A DNA stretch of 5,209 bases from Burkholderiales bacterium (GCA_030834045.1 JAURFZ010000106.1:1-5209); one strand, 5' to 3'; shown: positions 1 to 5,209, numbered from the stretch's first letter. Numbers and translations are program-made. Notes: a model not told the origin generated them from the sequence alone.

Positions 1-677
1 ATGGTTCCCGCCACTGTTGTGCCGTGGCCCCCCATGTATTTGGTCAGGCTGTGAACCACAATATCGGCGCCATGCTCAATGGGCCGGCACAGATAGGGGC
101 TTGGAACGGTGTTATCAACAATCAAAGGGACACCATGGCGATGGGCGATTTCTGCCAGACGACCAATATCGGTGACGTTACCTAAAGGGTTTCCAATGGT
201 TTCGCAGTAAATGGCCTTGGTCTTTGCATCAATGTGGACCTCAAACGATTCCGGCTTGCGGTAATCGGCAAACCGCACCTCAATACCGTACTGCGGCAGG
301 GTGTGTGCAAACAGGTTGTAAGTTCCACCGTAAAGCGTGGAGGCAGACACAATGTTGTCTCCCGCCTCAGCAATGGTTTGTATAGCGTAGGTAATCGCGG
401 CCTGGCCAGAGGCCAGCGCCAGCGATGCAATACCCCCTTCAAGCGCGGCCACCCGTTGCTCAAGCATGTCCTGTGTGGGGTTCATGATGCGCGTATAGAT
501 ATTGCCCATGACCTTCAGATCGAACAGGTCTGCACCGTGCTGGGTATTGTCAAAGGCATAGGCCACGGTTTGGTAGATGGGCGTGGCAACCGCCTTAGTT
601 GTTGGATCGCCCGCAAAACCCGCATGCACCGCCTTTGTTTCGAAACGCCAGTTACTGCTGTTTGATTGATCTGCCAT
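1..677 (-). CDS. metY: O-acetylhomoserine sulfhydrylase (aminocarboxypropyltransferase) MetY, N-terminal half
   Basis: This is a cytoplasmic PLP enzyme of the Cys/Met-metabolism family. It joins sulfide to O-acetylhomoserine to give homocysteine and acetate, the direct sulfhydrylation route to methionine. The visible 225 residues are about half of the usual ~430; the rest lies beyond base 1. Landmarks are an N-terminal KAVHAGF segment (residues 15-21), the phosphate-contacting YTR at 61-63 followed by MNPT, SGQ at 90-92, the ring-stacking Tyr in LYGG (Y116), VDNT with the PLP-binding Asp188, and the Schiff-base Lys213 in SLTKYMGGHGT. IGNPLGN at 161-167 is typical of MetY rather than of MetB or MetC. 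The ATG at 677 is supported by an AAGGAG ribosome site 8 bases upstream. The gene is divergent from ggt across 161 bases. Family assignment is firm; the substrate preference (acetyl versus succinyl ester) is known from the family only. Confidence 0.96.
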   Translation of the reverse strand, partial: MADQSNSSNWRFETKAVHAGFAGDPTTKAVATPIYQTVAYAFDNTQHGADLFDLKVMGNIYTRIMNPTQDMLEQRVAALEGGIASLALASGQAAITYAIQTIAEAGDNIVSASTLYGGTYNLFAHTLPQYGIEVRFADYRKPESFEVHIDAKTKAIYCETIGNPLGNVTDIGRLAEIAHRHGVPLIVDNTVPSPYLCRPIEHGADIVVHSLTKYMGGHGTTVAGT

Positions 678-685
678 GGTCTTGT

Positions 686-691
686 CTCCTT
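686..691 (-). promoter_or_regulatory. Ribosome binding site of metY
   Basis: Read on the minus strand this is AAGGAG, 8 bases before the ATG at 677. It fixes the metY start and is the strongest Shine-Dalgarno sequence in the window. Confidence 0.85.
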
Positions 692-709
692 GCTATGAAT
701 TGGTTAGGG

Positions 710-728
710 CCCAGGTATCGCGTCTGGG
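710..728 (-). promoter_or_regulatory. Small hairpin in the metY leader
   Basis: CCCAG at 710-714 pairs with CTGGG at 724-728 around a 9-base loop, about 19 bases upstream of the metY ribosome site. If metY transcription starts further upstream, this stem lies in its 5' untranslated region and could affect translation. The stem has only five pairs, no T-run follows, and I could not match it to a known methionine-pathway riboswitch, so it may be chance. Confidence 0.25.
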
Positions 729-758
729 GTTTGGCTTAGATGGGATGGTACTGCCCAA

Positions 759-784
759 AAAGTGAAATAGGGGGGTATCACTTT
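759..784. promoter_or_regulatory. Gapped inverted repeat, possible operator between metY and ggt
   Basis: The arms AAAGTGA (759-765) and TCACTTT (778-784) are perfect inverted copies separated by 12 bases that include a run of six G. The site lies in the only intergenic stretch between the divergent metY and ggt genes, where a repressor or activator dimer would be expected to bind. The regulator is unknown. The GTGA/TCAC cores resemble CRP half-sites, but the 12-base gap does not fit CRP, whose cores are 6 bases apart. A hairpin in either transcript is also possible. Confidence 0.35.
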
Positions 785-802
785 CCGCCCATTAAAAAAG
801 AA

Positions 803-830
803 TTGGACCTCTCAAGGCTGCGGTTACACT
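803..830 (+). promoter_or_regulatory. Candidate sigma-70 promoter of ggt
   Basis: TTGGAC at 803-808 and TACACT at 825-830 are 16 bases apart and match the -35 and -10 consensus at three and four of six positions. The -10-like box ends 8 bases before the ATG at 839, so transcription would begin at or within a base or two of the start codon and the message would be leaderless. This agrees with the lack of a Shine-Dalgarno sequence. The hexamer matches are modest, so the call is tentative. Confidence 0.3.
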
Positions 831-838
831 GCGGCCTC

Positions 839-2713
839 ATGACCAATCAGGAAAGCACGAATATTTTGTTGACATGTTGCCAGCATCCGCTGGTCCCTGA
901 GCGAGCACTGGCAAAAGCCAGGGCTATTAACTCCGTGGCAGGGCTGATTACAGCCATTTTAGTGGGTCTAGGTCTGGCCCTAGCTCAGGCTCAGGCGCAG
1001 GCACCGTCGTCTGCCGTAACGGCCCCCGAGGCGGCCTCTGGCTGGAGCGAAAAGCCCGAATGGCGCTTCTCGAAGTTTGCCGTTGCCACCGCACACCCAC
1101 TTGCCTCAGAGGCCGGCGCCTTAATGCTTAAAGAGGGCGGAAGCGCCGTTGACGCGGCCATTGCAAGTCAGATGGTGCTTGGCCTTGTCGAGCCTCAGTC
1201 CAGTGGTCTTGGCGGAGGCGCCTTCCTGATTCATGGCAACGGCCGAGAGGTTCACGTCTACGATGGTCGAGAGACAGCGCCAGCCGCAACAACGCAGGCG
1301 CTCTTTCTTCATTCCTCCGATCCTCTGACAGCCCAGCCCATGGCGTTTGAGAAGGCAAAACGTGGGGGCCGGGCAGTGGGAGTTCCAGGACTTATCGCGA
1401 TGCTGCATCTTGCGCATCAAGACCACGGCAGGCTGCCATGGAAGCGCCTGTTTGAGCCTGCTATTGAACTTGCCGAGCAAGGCTTTCCTGTCGGGCAAAG
1501 GCTGCATCGTCTTCTTCTGGGCGATCGTCTGCTTCGAGAGGACCCTGCCGCACGCGCCTATTTTTACGACCAACGGCTCGATCCCTGGCCTGTGGGCCAC
1601 CGGCTGCGTAACCCGATGCTTGCCAACGTCTTGCGAGGCTTAGCAGCCGAGGGGCCAGACTTCTTGTACACAGGTGAGGTTGCCAAGGCCATTGAGAGCG
1701 CCGTACAAAAGCATGCAACCGACCCGGGGAGGCTTGGCCAGAACGACCTTCAAAACTACAAAGCCCTTAGGCGCAGCCCCTTGTGCTTTAACTGGAAGGT
1801 CGAGGCGCAGGCAAACAACTACAAAATCTGCGGGCCTCCACCCCCAAGCTCCGGGCCCCTGGCCATCGGACAAATTCTTGGAACCCTTCGTCATCAAGAA
1901 AGTCGTTTAAGGTCTGCTGACCATGATTATCTCTACCTTGAGGCCTCGCGACTTGCCTTTGCTGATCGTGCGCTGTACGTTGCCGACCCAAATTATTTAA
2001 GCCATGAATCGCGCCAGTGGGAATCGCTCTTGGAGAGCAGCTACCTGAAGGCGCGCTCCCAGCTTATTACGGAGAAAAGCCTTGGCCTGGCGCCTGCCGG
2101 GGTGCCCGCAGGTTTTCCTGGTAAGCAACTGGGAGGCATGCCCTTGCAGCCCGAGGCAGGAACGACGCACCTGAGTATTTTTGATGGCAGTGGCAATGCC
2201 TTGGCATTAACGAGTTCCATCGAGTCAGCATTTGGCTCGCGAACCATGGTGAAGGGCTTTCTTCTTAATAACCAGTTAACCGACTTCAGCTTCAAACCCC
2301 TTGACGAACACGGCAGACCTATTGCGAATCGCCCAGAACCTGGCAAGAGACCAAGATCGTCCATGAGTCCACTTTTAGTGCTTAATTCCCAGACCCAGGA
2401 GCCCCTTATGGCTGTAGGGAGCGCAGGGGGCGCAATGATTATTCATTACGTTGCGCAAAGCCTTCTTCACACACTGCGAGATGGCCTTAGGCCACAAGAC
2501 GCCCTCAATCAGCCTCACCTTGGAAGCCTCAATGGCCCAAGCCTCCTCGAAGCGGGTCGTTATCCGAAGGCTCAGGCCGATCTGCTGGTTGGACGGGGAG
2601 CCGAGTTACGGTCTATTCCAATGACAAGCGGCACCCAGCTCGTTATGCGTCGAGGAGACGAGCTTTGGGGCGCCGCCGATCCACGACGAGAGGGCTGGGT
2701 CGTAGGGGAATAG
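839..2713 (+). CDS. ggt: Gamma-glutamyltransferase (glutathione hydrolase) proenzyme, secreted
   Basis: This is an Ntn-hydrolase that removes the gamma-glutamyl group from glutathione and related peptides, normally in the periplasm. It is made as a proenzyme that cuts itself into large and small subunits. With the ATG at 839 it has 624 residues, slightly longer than the ~580 of E. coli GGT. A hydrophobic signal segment (about residues 33-49) ends in an Ala-Gln repeat with several AXA cleavage options. The large subunit has PQSSGLGGGAF and DGRETAP, whose Arg144 corresponds to the glutamate-binding Arg114 of E. coli. The nucleophile opening the small subunit is Thr442 in GTTHLS. Further active-site matches are NNQLTDFS (Asp482), RSSMSP (Ser507-Ser508) and GSAGG (Gly530-Gly531). 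The TSSIESAFGS segment replaces the E. coli TYTLNTTFG type and occurs in other proteobacterial members. An ATG at 740 in the same frame would add 33 unconvincing residues. No Shine-Dalgarno precedes 839. A cephalosporin-acylase-like activity in this family cannot be excluded. Confidence 0.93.
   Translation: MTNQESTNILLTCCQHPLVPERALAKARAINSVAGLITAILVGLGLALAQAQAQAPSSAVTAPEAASGWSEKPEWRFSKFAVATAHPLASEAGALMLKEGGSAVDAAIASQMVLGLVEPQSSGLGGGAFLIHGNGREVHVYDGRETAPAATTQALFLHSSDPLTAQPMAFEKAKRGGRAVGVPGLIAMLHLAHQDHGRLPWKRLFEPAIELAEQGFPVGQRLHRLLLGDRLLREDPAARAYFYDQRLDPWPVGHRLRNPMLANVLRGLAAEGPDFLYTGEVAKAIESAVQKHATDPGRLGQNDLQNYKALRRSPLCFNWKVEAQANNYKICGPPPPSSGPLAIGQILGTLRHQESRLRSADHDYLYLEASRLAFADRALYVADPNYLSHESRQWESLLESSYLKARSQLITEKSLGLAPAGVPAGFPGKQLGGMPLQPEAGTTHLSIFDGSGNALALTSSIESAFGSRTMVKGFLLNNQLTDFSFKPLDEHGRPIANRPEPGKRPRSSMSPLLVLNSQTQEPLMAVGSAGGAMIIHYVAQSLLHTLRDGLRPQDALNQPHLGSLNGPSLLEAGRYPKAQADLLVGRGAELRSIPMTSGTQLVMRRGDELWGAADPRREGWVVGE
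983..1000 (+). repeat. Hexamer repeat in the ggt signal-peptide region
   Basis: GCTCAG GCTCAG GCGCAG are three in-frame near-identical hexamers followed by GCA. They encode Ala-Gln three times and then Ala (residues 49-55 of GGT) at the expected signal-peptidase site. Each added unit creates another A-Q-A cleavage choice, so changes in copy number would keep the reading frame. Confidence 0.7.
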
Positions 2714-2752
2714 CCAGGTCAACCATCGCTAGACTTAAGGCGTTATTACGTT

Positions 2753-2757
2753 GGGAG
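2753..2757 (+). promoter_or_regulatory. Ribosome binding site of the sugar dehydrogenase gene
   Basis: GGGAG lies 6 bases before the ATG at 2764. It decides that start over the in-frame ATG at 2665, which lies inside ggt and would put extra charged residues ahead of a clear signal peptide. Confidence 0.75.
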
Positions 2758-2763
2758 AATCTC

Positions 2764-3927
2764 ATGCGACTTGGTCGAGCTCTTGCAAGTGTTTCGCTTG
2801 GGTTAATGTTTAGCGCACAGCCTGCGCTTGCTGAACCCAGTTTTTCAAAGACCCTTGTGCAGCCTGTGGCCGCAAGCCCAAACTTCGCGGTGAAACGGCT
2901 TGTCGACGGGCTTGACCAGCCTTGGGCTGTGGCCTGGCTTCCAAGCGGCGAGCTACTTATTACCGAGCGAACCGGGCAACTGGTTCGAGTTGCGCCGAAC
3001 TTTAAGTCAAAGCCTGTGCCAATTACAGGCCTACCAAACACTATTGCAGTCGATGGCCAGGGTGGCCTTTTTGACGTTGCTGTTCATCCCAATTATCGTG
3101 AGAACAGCCTCATCTACCTCTCCTACTCCGAATCGGCAGCAGATAGTTTTATGTCGGGGTCGGGAACAGTGCTGGCCCGTGCGCGCTTAAAGGGCAACAC
3201 GCTTGATGACTTTCGCGTTCTATTTCGAATGCAGCCCGCCTCGCGAGGTGGTCGACATTTCGGCGGGCGTATTGTTTTTGCAGCTGATGGCACGGTCTTT
3301 TTAACCCTTGGTGACCGGGGTTCTGAAGAGCGTGCCCAGAGGGCGAAAGACCATGCCGGATCGGTTATACGCCTGCATGATGATGGGCGTGTACCTGCAG
3401 ACAACCCCTTCGTTAACCATGGCTCGTATCTGCCCGAATCGTTTTCAAGGGGCAATCGCAATATTCAAGGCGCGGCGCTGCATCCCCGAACCGGTGAGCT
3501 TTGGACGCATGAGCATGGACCGCAGGGCGGCGATGAGGTCAACATTATTCGTACGGGACGCAACTACGGATGGCCGACGATTACCTACGGCGTGAACTAT
3601 GTAACGGGCACTCCCATTGGCGAAGGGCACCGAAAGCCGGGGCTTGAGCAGCCCTTGCACGTCTGGGTGCCCTCCATCGCTCCTTCGGGCCTTGCCTTTT
3701 ACAACGGTCCTCACTTTCCAGCCTGGAAGGGAAGCCTTTTTCTGGGTGCTCTTCGTGGCCAGGCCCTTGTGAGACTAGAGCTTAATGGCGATAAGGTGGT
3801 GCGTGAAGAGCGCTTGCTATCTGGCCAGGTGGGACGCGTTCGCGACGTACGCCAAGGCCCTGATGGCTACCTGTATCTGCTAACAGACTCCCCAAATGGA
3901 GCCTTGCTACGTATTGAGCCCACTTAA
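2764..3927 (+). CDS. yliI: PQQ-dependent aldose sugar dehydrogenase, YliI/Asd type, periplasmic
   Basis: This is a soluble quinoprotein of the six-bladed beta-propeller glucose/sorbosone dehydrogenase family. Known members oxidise the aldehyde carbon of sugars using PQQ and calcium in the periplasm. The 387-residue length fits YliI. A signal peptide is visible: MRLGR, a hydrophobic stretch, then AQPALA with cleavage expected after residue 23. The mature protein starts its propeller with LDQPWAVAWLPSGELLITER. Family landmarks are QGGLFDVAVHP, the catalytic-base His165 in GRHFGGR, the GNRNIQG loop with Arg232-Asn233 matching PQQ contacts in soluble glucose dehydrogenase, THEHGPQGGDEVN at 248-260, NYGWP, and RVRDVRQGPDGYLYLLTD near the C-terminus. 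It starts 50 bases after ggt on the same strand with no terminator seen between, so co-transcription is likely. No PQQ synthesis gene is visible, so the source of PQQ is unknown. The true substrate cannot be read from the sequence. Confidence 0.92.
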   Translation: MRLGRALASVSLGLMFSAQPALAEPSFSKTLVQPVAASPNFAVKRLVDGLDQPWAVAWLPSGELLITERTGQLVRVAPNFKSKPVPITGLPNTIAVDGQGGLFDVAVHPNYRENSLIYLSYSESAADSFMSGSGTVLARARLKGNTLDDFRVLFRMQPASRGGRHFGGRIVFAADGTVFLTLGDRGSEERAQRAKDHAGSVIRLHDDGRVPADNPFVNHGSYLPESFSRGNRNIQGAALHPRTGELWTHEHGPQGGDEVNIIRTGRNYGWPTITYGVNYVTGTPIGEGHRKPGLEQPLHVWVPSIAPSGLAFYNGPHFPAWKGSLFLGALRGQALVRLELNGDKVVREERLLSGQVGRVRDVRQGPDGYLYLLTDSPNGALLRIEPT

Positions 3928-3964
3928 ATACCGAGAAATGCTAAAAGATCTGGCTCAATTTTTT
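3913..3964 (+). terminator. Terminator-like inverted repeat with T-run at the convergent gene junction
   Basis: ATTGAGCC (3913-3920) is a perfect inverted copy of GGCTCAAT (3952-3959), and a run of six T (3959-3964) follows on the plus strand. The layout resembles a rho-independent terminator for the ggt-dehydrogenase transcript. The loop is long (31 bases) and holds both stop codons. The right arm and T-run lie inside the opposing peroxidase gene. No T-run follows on the minus strand, so it would work in one direction only. Both arms are coding sequence for Ile-Glu-Pro, so coincidence is possible. Confidence 0.35.
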
Positions 3965-4406
3965 CTGGGCTGTCCATCGAACCGTAACGCTGCTGCACCT
4001 GACCATCCCGGTTAACAAGAAACTTAGTGAAATTCCACTTAATGGCCTCAGTACCTAGAAGACCCGGAGCCGATGTTTTGAGAAATTCAAAAAAGGGATG
4101 AACTCCCGGGCCGTTGACCTCGCACTTCTTGAACATCGGAAAGCTAACCTGAAACCGGCTTTCACAAAAGCTTGCAATGTCATGGCTCTCACCGGGCTCC
4201 TGACTTCCAAACTGGTTACAGGGGAAACCCATCACAACAAGCCCCTGATCTTTGTATTTGCGATACAAGGACTCAAGACCGCTGTACTGAGGCGTGAAAC
4301 CACACTGGCTAGCAACGTTAACAACAAGTAAAACCTTGCCGCTATAAGAGCTGAGCGCTTCTTGGGACCCATCGAGCCGCTCGAGCGCAAGTATTGGGAG
4401 ACTCAT
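3924..4406 (-). CDS. gpx: Glutathione peroxidase family protein (Cys type, BtuE-like)
   Basis: This is a thioredoxin-fold peroxidase that reduces hydrogen peroxide and organic hydroperoxides in the cytoplasm. At 160 residues it has the usual bacterial length and no signal peptide. The catalytic tetrad is visible: peroxidatic Cys35 in NVASQCGFT, Gln69 in FGSQEPG, and Trp124-Asn125 in KWNFTKF. The family signature GFPCNQFG is at 60-67. A cysteine, not selenocysteine, holds the active site. Cys81 in the IASFCESRF helix matches the resolving cysteine of bacterial and plant enzymes that take electrons from thioredoxin, so thioredoxin may be the real reductant despite the family name. The gene converges on the sugar dehydrogenase with a 4-base overlap and diverges from the OYE gene across 42 bases. 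The ribosome site is weak (GCGAG at best), but the start MSLPILALERLDG matches where homologues begin. Confidence 0.95.
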   Translation of the reverse strand: MSLPILALERLDGSQEALSSYSGKVLLVVNVASQCGFTPQYSGLESLYRKYKDQGLVVMGFPCNQFGSQEPGESHDIASFCESRFQVSFPMFKKCEVNGPGVHPFFEFLKTSAPGLLGTEAIKWNFTKFLVNRDGQVQQRYGSMDSPEKIEPDLLAFLGI

Positions 4407-4434
4407 AATGACTCGCAGAGTTGTTTCAAAAGAC

Positions 4435-4440
4435 TAGAAT
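4435..4440 (+). promoter_or_regulatory. Candidate -10 box of the OYE gene
   Basis: TAGAAT matches the sigma-70 -10 consensus at five of six positions and ends 8 bases before the ATG at 4449, so the transcript would start at or next to the start codon. No good -35 box lies 16-18 bases upstream. Confidence 0.3.
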
Positions 4441-4466
4441 ACGCTCCCATGACACATCTATTTCAA
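4436..4466 (-). promoter_or_regulatory. Candidate promoter of the peroxidase gene
   Basis: On the minus strand TTGAAA (4466-4461) and TATTCT (4441-4436) resemble -35 and -10 boxes, though 19 bases apart, which is longer than ideal. The -35 lies inside the start of the OYE gene, and the -10 occupies almost the same bases as the OYE -10 candidate, so the two promoters would compete. Confidence 0.2.
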
Positions 4467-5209
4467 CCTTATACCTTCTCGTCCAAGGGCAACTTGGCCC
4501 GCCTTCAACTCGATAACAAACTCGTTGTTGCTCCCATGTGCCAGTACTCCGCAGAGAACGGCGCAGCCAGCGATTGGCACCTGACCCACTGGACGAGCCT
4601 GCTCAACAGCGGCGCTTCAATGGTCATCATCGAGGCAACCGCCGTCACCCCCGAGGGGCGGATCACCCCCGCATGCCTTGGGCTCTGGGATGACACGACC
4701 GAGCAGGCCCTTGGCAGCCTCATGGCGCGAGCCCGCAGACTTGCGCCAGGCAACGTGAAGGTATGCATCCAGCTCGCGCATGCGGGTCGCAAGGCCTCAA
4801 GCGCCCTTCCTTGGCGGGGCGGCCAGCTTTTGCCGCCAGAACAAGGTGGATGGACCCCTCTAGGCCCTTCGGCCATCGCCCAGAAACAAGGAGAGCAGGC
4901 CCCACAAGAAATGAGCCTGCAAGACATGCAGCGCGTTCAAGACGCCTTTGTTCTTTCGGCCAAACGAGCTTTATCCATTGGAATTGACGCCATTGAACTC
5001 CATGCCGCTCTTGGCTACCTGCTGCATGAGTTTCTCTCCCCCATCGCAAACCAGCGCCCCGACAACTATGGCGGATCCCTTGAGAACCGAATGCGTTTTC
5101 CTCTTGCGGTGTTTGAGGCAGTCCGTCAGGTCACGAATGGCGTACTAGGTGTGCGCGTTTCAGCCAGCGACTGGGTGGATAACGGCCTTACCCCAGAGGA
5201 GGTTGCAGT
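4449..5209 (+). CDS. NAD(P)H:flavin oxidoreductase, Old Yellow Enzyme family (YqjM-like), N-terminal part
   Basis: This is an FMN-binding TIM-barrel ene-reductase that uses NAD(P)H to reduce activated double bonds such as enones, and in some members nitro compounds or quinones. The 253 visible residues are about two thirds of the usual ~365; the gene runs past the window edge. Landmarks are APMCQYSAENG with Cys31 and Tyr33 (Cys26 and Tyr28 of B. subtilis YqjM), DWHLTHW, IEATAVTPEGRI, IQLAHAGRKAS with Gln108, His111 and Arg114, LSPIANQRPDNYGGSLENR, and Arg236 in VRVSASDW. These place it in the thermophilic-like/YqjM class rather than the yeast OYE class. The active-site motif usually read as HAAHGYL or HGAHGYL is HAALGYL here: His185 is kept but the second His is Leu188. 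No Shine-Dalgarno precedes the ATG at 4449, yet MTHLFQPYTF is a typical family start. Function as an ene-reductase is likely, but the Leu substitution may change substrate binding. Confidence 0.93.
   Translation, partial: MTHLFQPYTFSSKGNLARLQLDNKLVVAPMCQYSAENGAASDWHLTHWTSLLNSGASMVIIEATAVTPEGRITPACLGLWDDTTEQALGSLMARARRLAPGNVKVCIQLAHAGRKASSALPWRGGQLLPPEQGGWTPLGPSAIAQKQGEQAPQEMSLQDMQRVQDAFVLSAKRALSIGIDAIELHAALGYLLHEFLSPIANQRPDNYGGSLENRMRFPLAVFEAVRQVTNGVLGVRVSASDWVDNGLTPEEVA

Noticed and set aside
234..665. 143-residue open frame antisense to metY
   Set aside because: It is the mirror of a clear PLP-enzyme reading frame, has no ribosome site, and encodes no recognisable protein.
740..838. In-frame upstream ATG at 740 as the ggt start
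   Set aside because: It has no ribosome site, adds 33 residues unlike any GGT N-terminus, and would place the inverted repeat and the promoter candidate inside the coding region.
678..838. SAM-type riboswitch in front of metY
   Set aside because: I looked for the known fold elements and saw only one short hairpin. Without a covariance search this cannot be called.
869..874. Perfect TTGACA -35 box
   Set aside because: It lies inside the start of ggt, and no acceptable -10 box follows at 16-18 bases.
935..937. In-frame GTG as an alternative ggt start with AGGG upstream
   Set aside because: Starting here gives a hydrophobic segment with no positive residues in front of it. The Arg and Lys just upstream are needed for a normal signal peptide, so ATG 839 is preferred.
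1121..1600. 159-residue open frame antisense to ggt
   Set aside because: It overlaps the conserved large subunit of GGT, and its composition looks like a reverse-strand shadow, with no domain seen.
2665..2763. In-frame ATG at 2665 as the dehydrogenase start
   Set aside because: It lies inside ggt, and the GGGAG site plus a textbook signal peptide support the ATG at 2764.
2643..3041. 132-residue open frame antisense to the end of ggt and the start of the dehydrogenase
   Set aside because: The two genuine plus-strand genes account for the conservation here. There is no ribosome site or recognisable motif.
4505..5049. Overlapping antisense open frames opposite the OYE gene (4505-4927 and 4720-5049)
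   Set aside because: They oppose a well-conserved flavoprotein frame and look like shadows of it. Neither shows a recognisable domain.

Overview
The window is 5.2 kb of densely coding bacterial DNA with moderate GC (somewhat above half by eye). It contains five protein genes, two of which run off the ends. The protein families and their sequence style fit a proteobacterium: a proteobacterial-type MetY, a YliI-like periplasmic sugar dehydrogenase, and an OYE-family reductase with a PMCQYSAENG start. A betaproteobacterium is my best guess, but this rests on sequence feel rather than a search. There are no RNA genes, mobile elements, CRISPR arrays or insertion sequences, and no stretch over 300 bases without a gene.

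Layout from left to right. (1) Bases 1-677, minus strand: the first 225 residues of MetY, an O-acetylhomoserine sulfhydrylase that makes homocysteine from sulfide. (2) Bases 678-838: a 161-base divergent intergenic region with a gapped inverted repeat, a small metY leader hairpin and a possible ggt promoter. (3) Bases 839-2713, plus strand: a secreted gamma-glutamyltransferase. (4) Bases 2764-3927, plus strand: a secreted PQQ-dependent aldose sugar dehydrogenase of the YliI/Asd type, probably co-transcribed with ggt. (5) Bases 3924-4406, minus strand: a Cys-type glutathione peroxidase that converges on the dehydrogenase; the two stop codons share the palindrome TTAA. (6) Bases 4449-5209, plus strand: the first 253 residues of an Old Yellow Enzyme family NAD(P)H:flavin oxidoreductase, divergent from the peroxidase across 42 bases.

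There is a loose theme of sulfur, thiol and redox metabolism. MetY makes homocysteine, a cysteine precursor in some bacteria. GGT breaks down glutathione in the periplasm, the peroxidase removes peroxides using thiols, and OYE enzymes reduce electrophilic enones. The alternating strands mean this is not one operon, so the grouping may be chance.

I did not find an undescribed multi-gene system. The points most worth checking are a His-to-Leu change in the otherwise conserved HAAHGY active-site motif of the OYE protein, two genes without Shine-Dalgarno sequences whose -10-like boxes sit 8 bases before the ATG (possibly leaderless), and a terminator-like inverted repeat formed by the identical Ile-Glu-Pro codons at the ends of two convergent genes.
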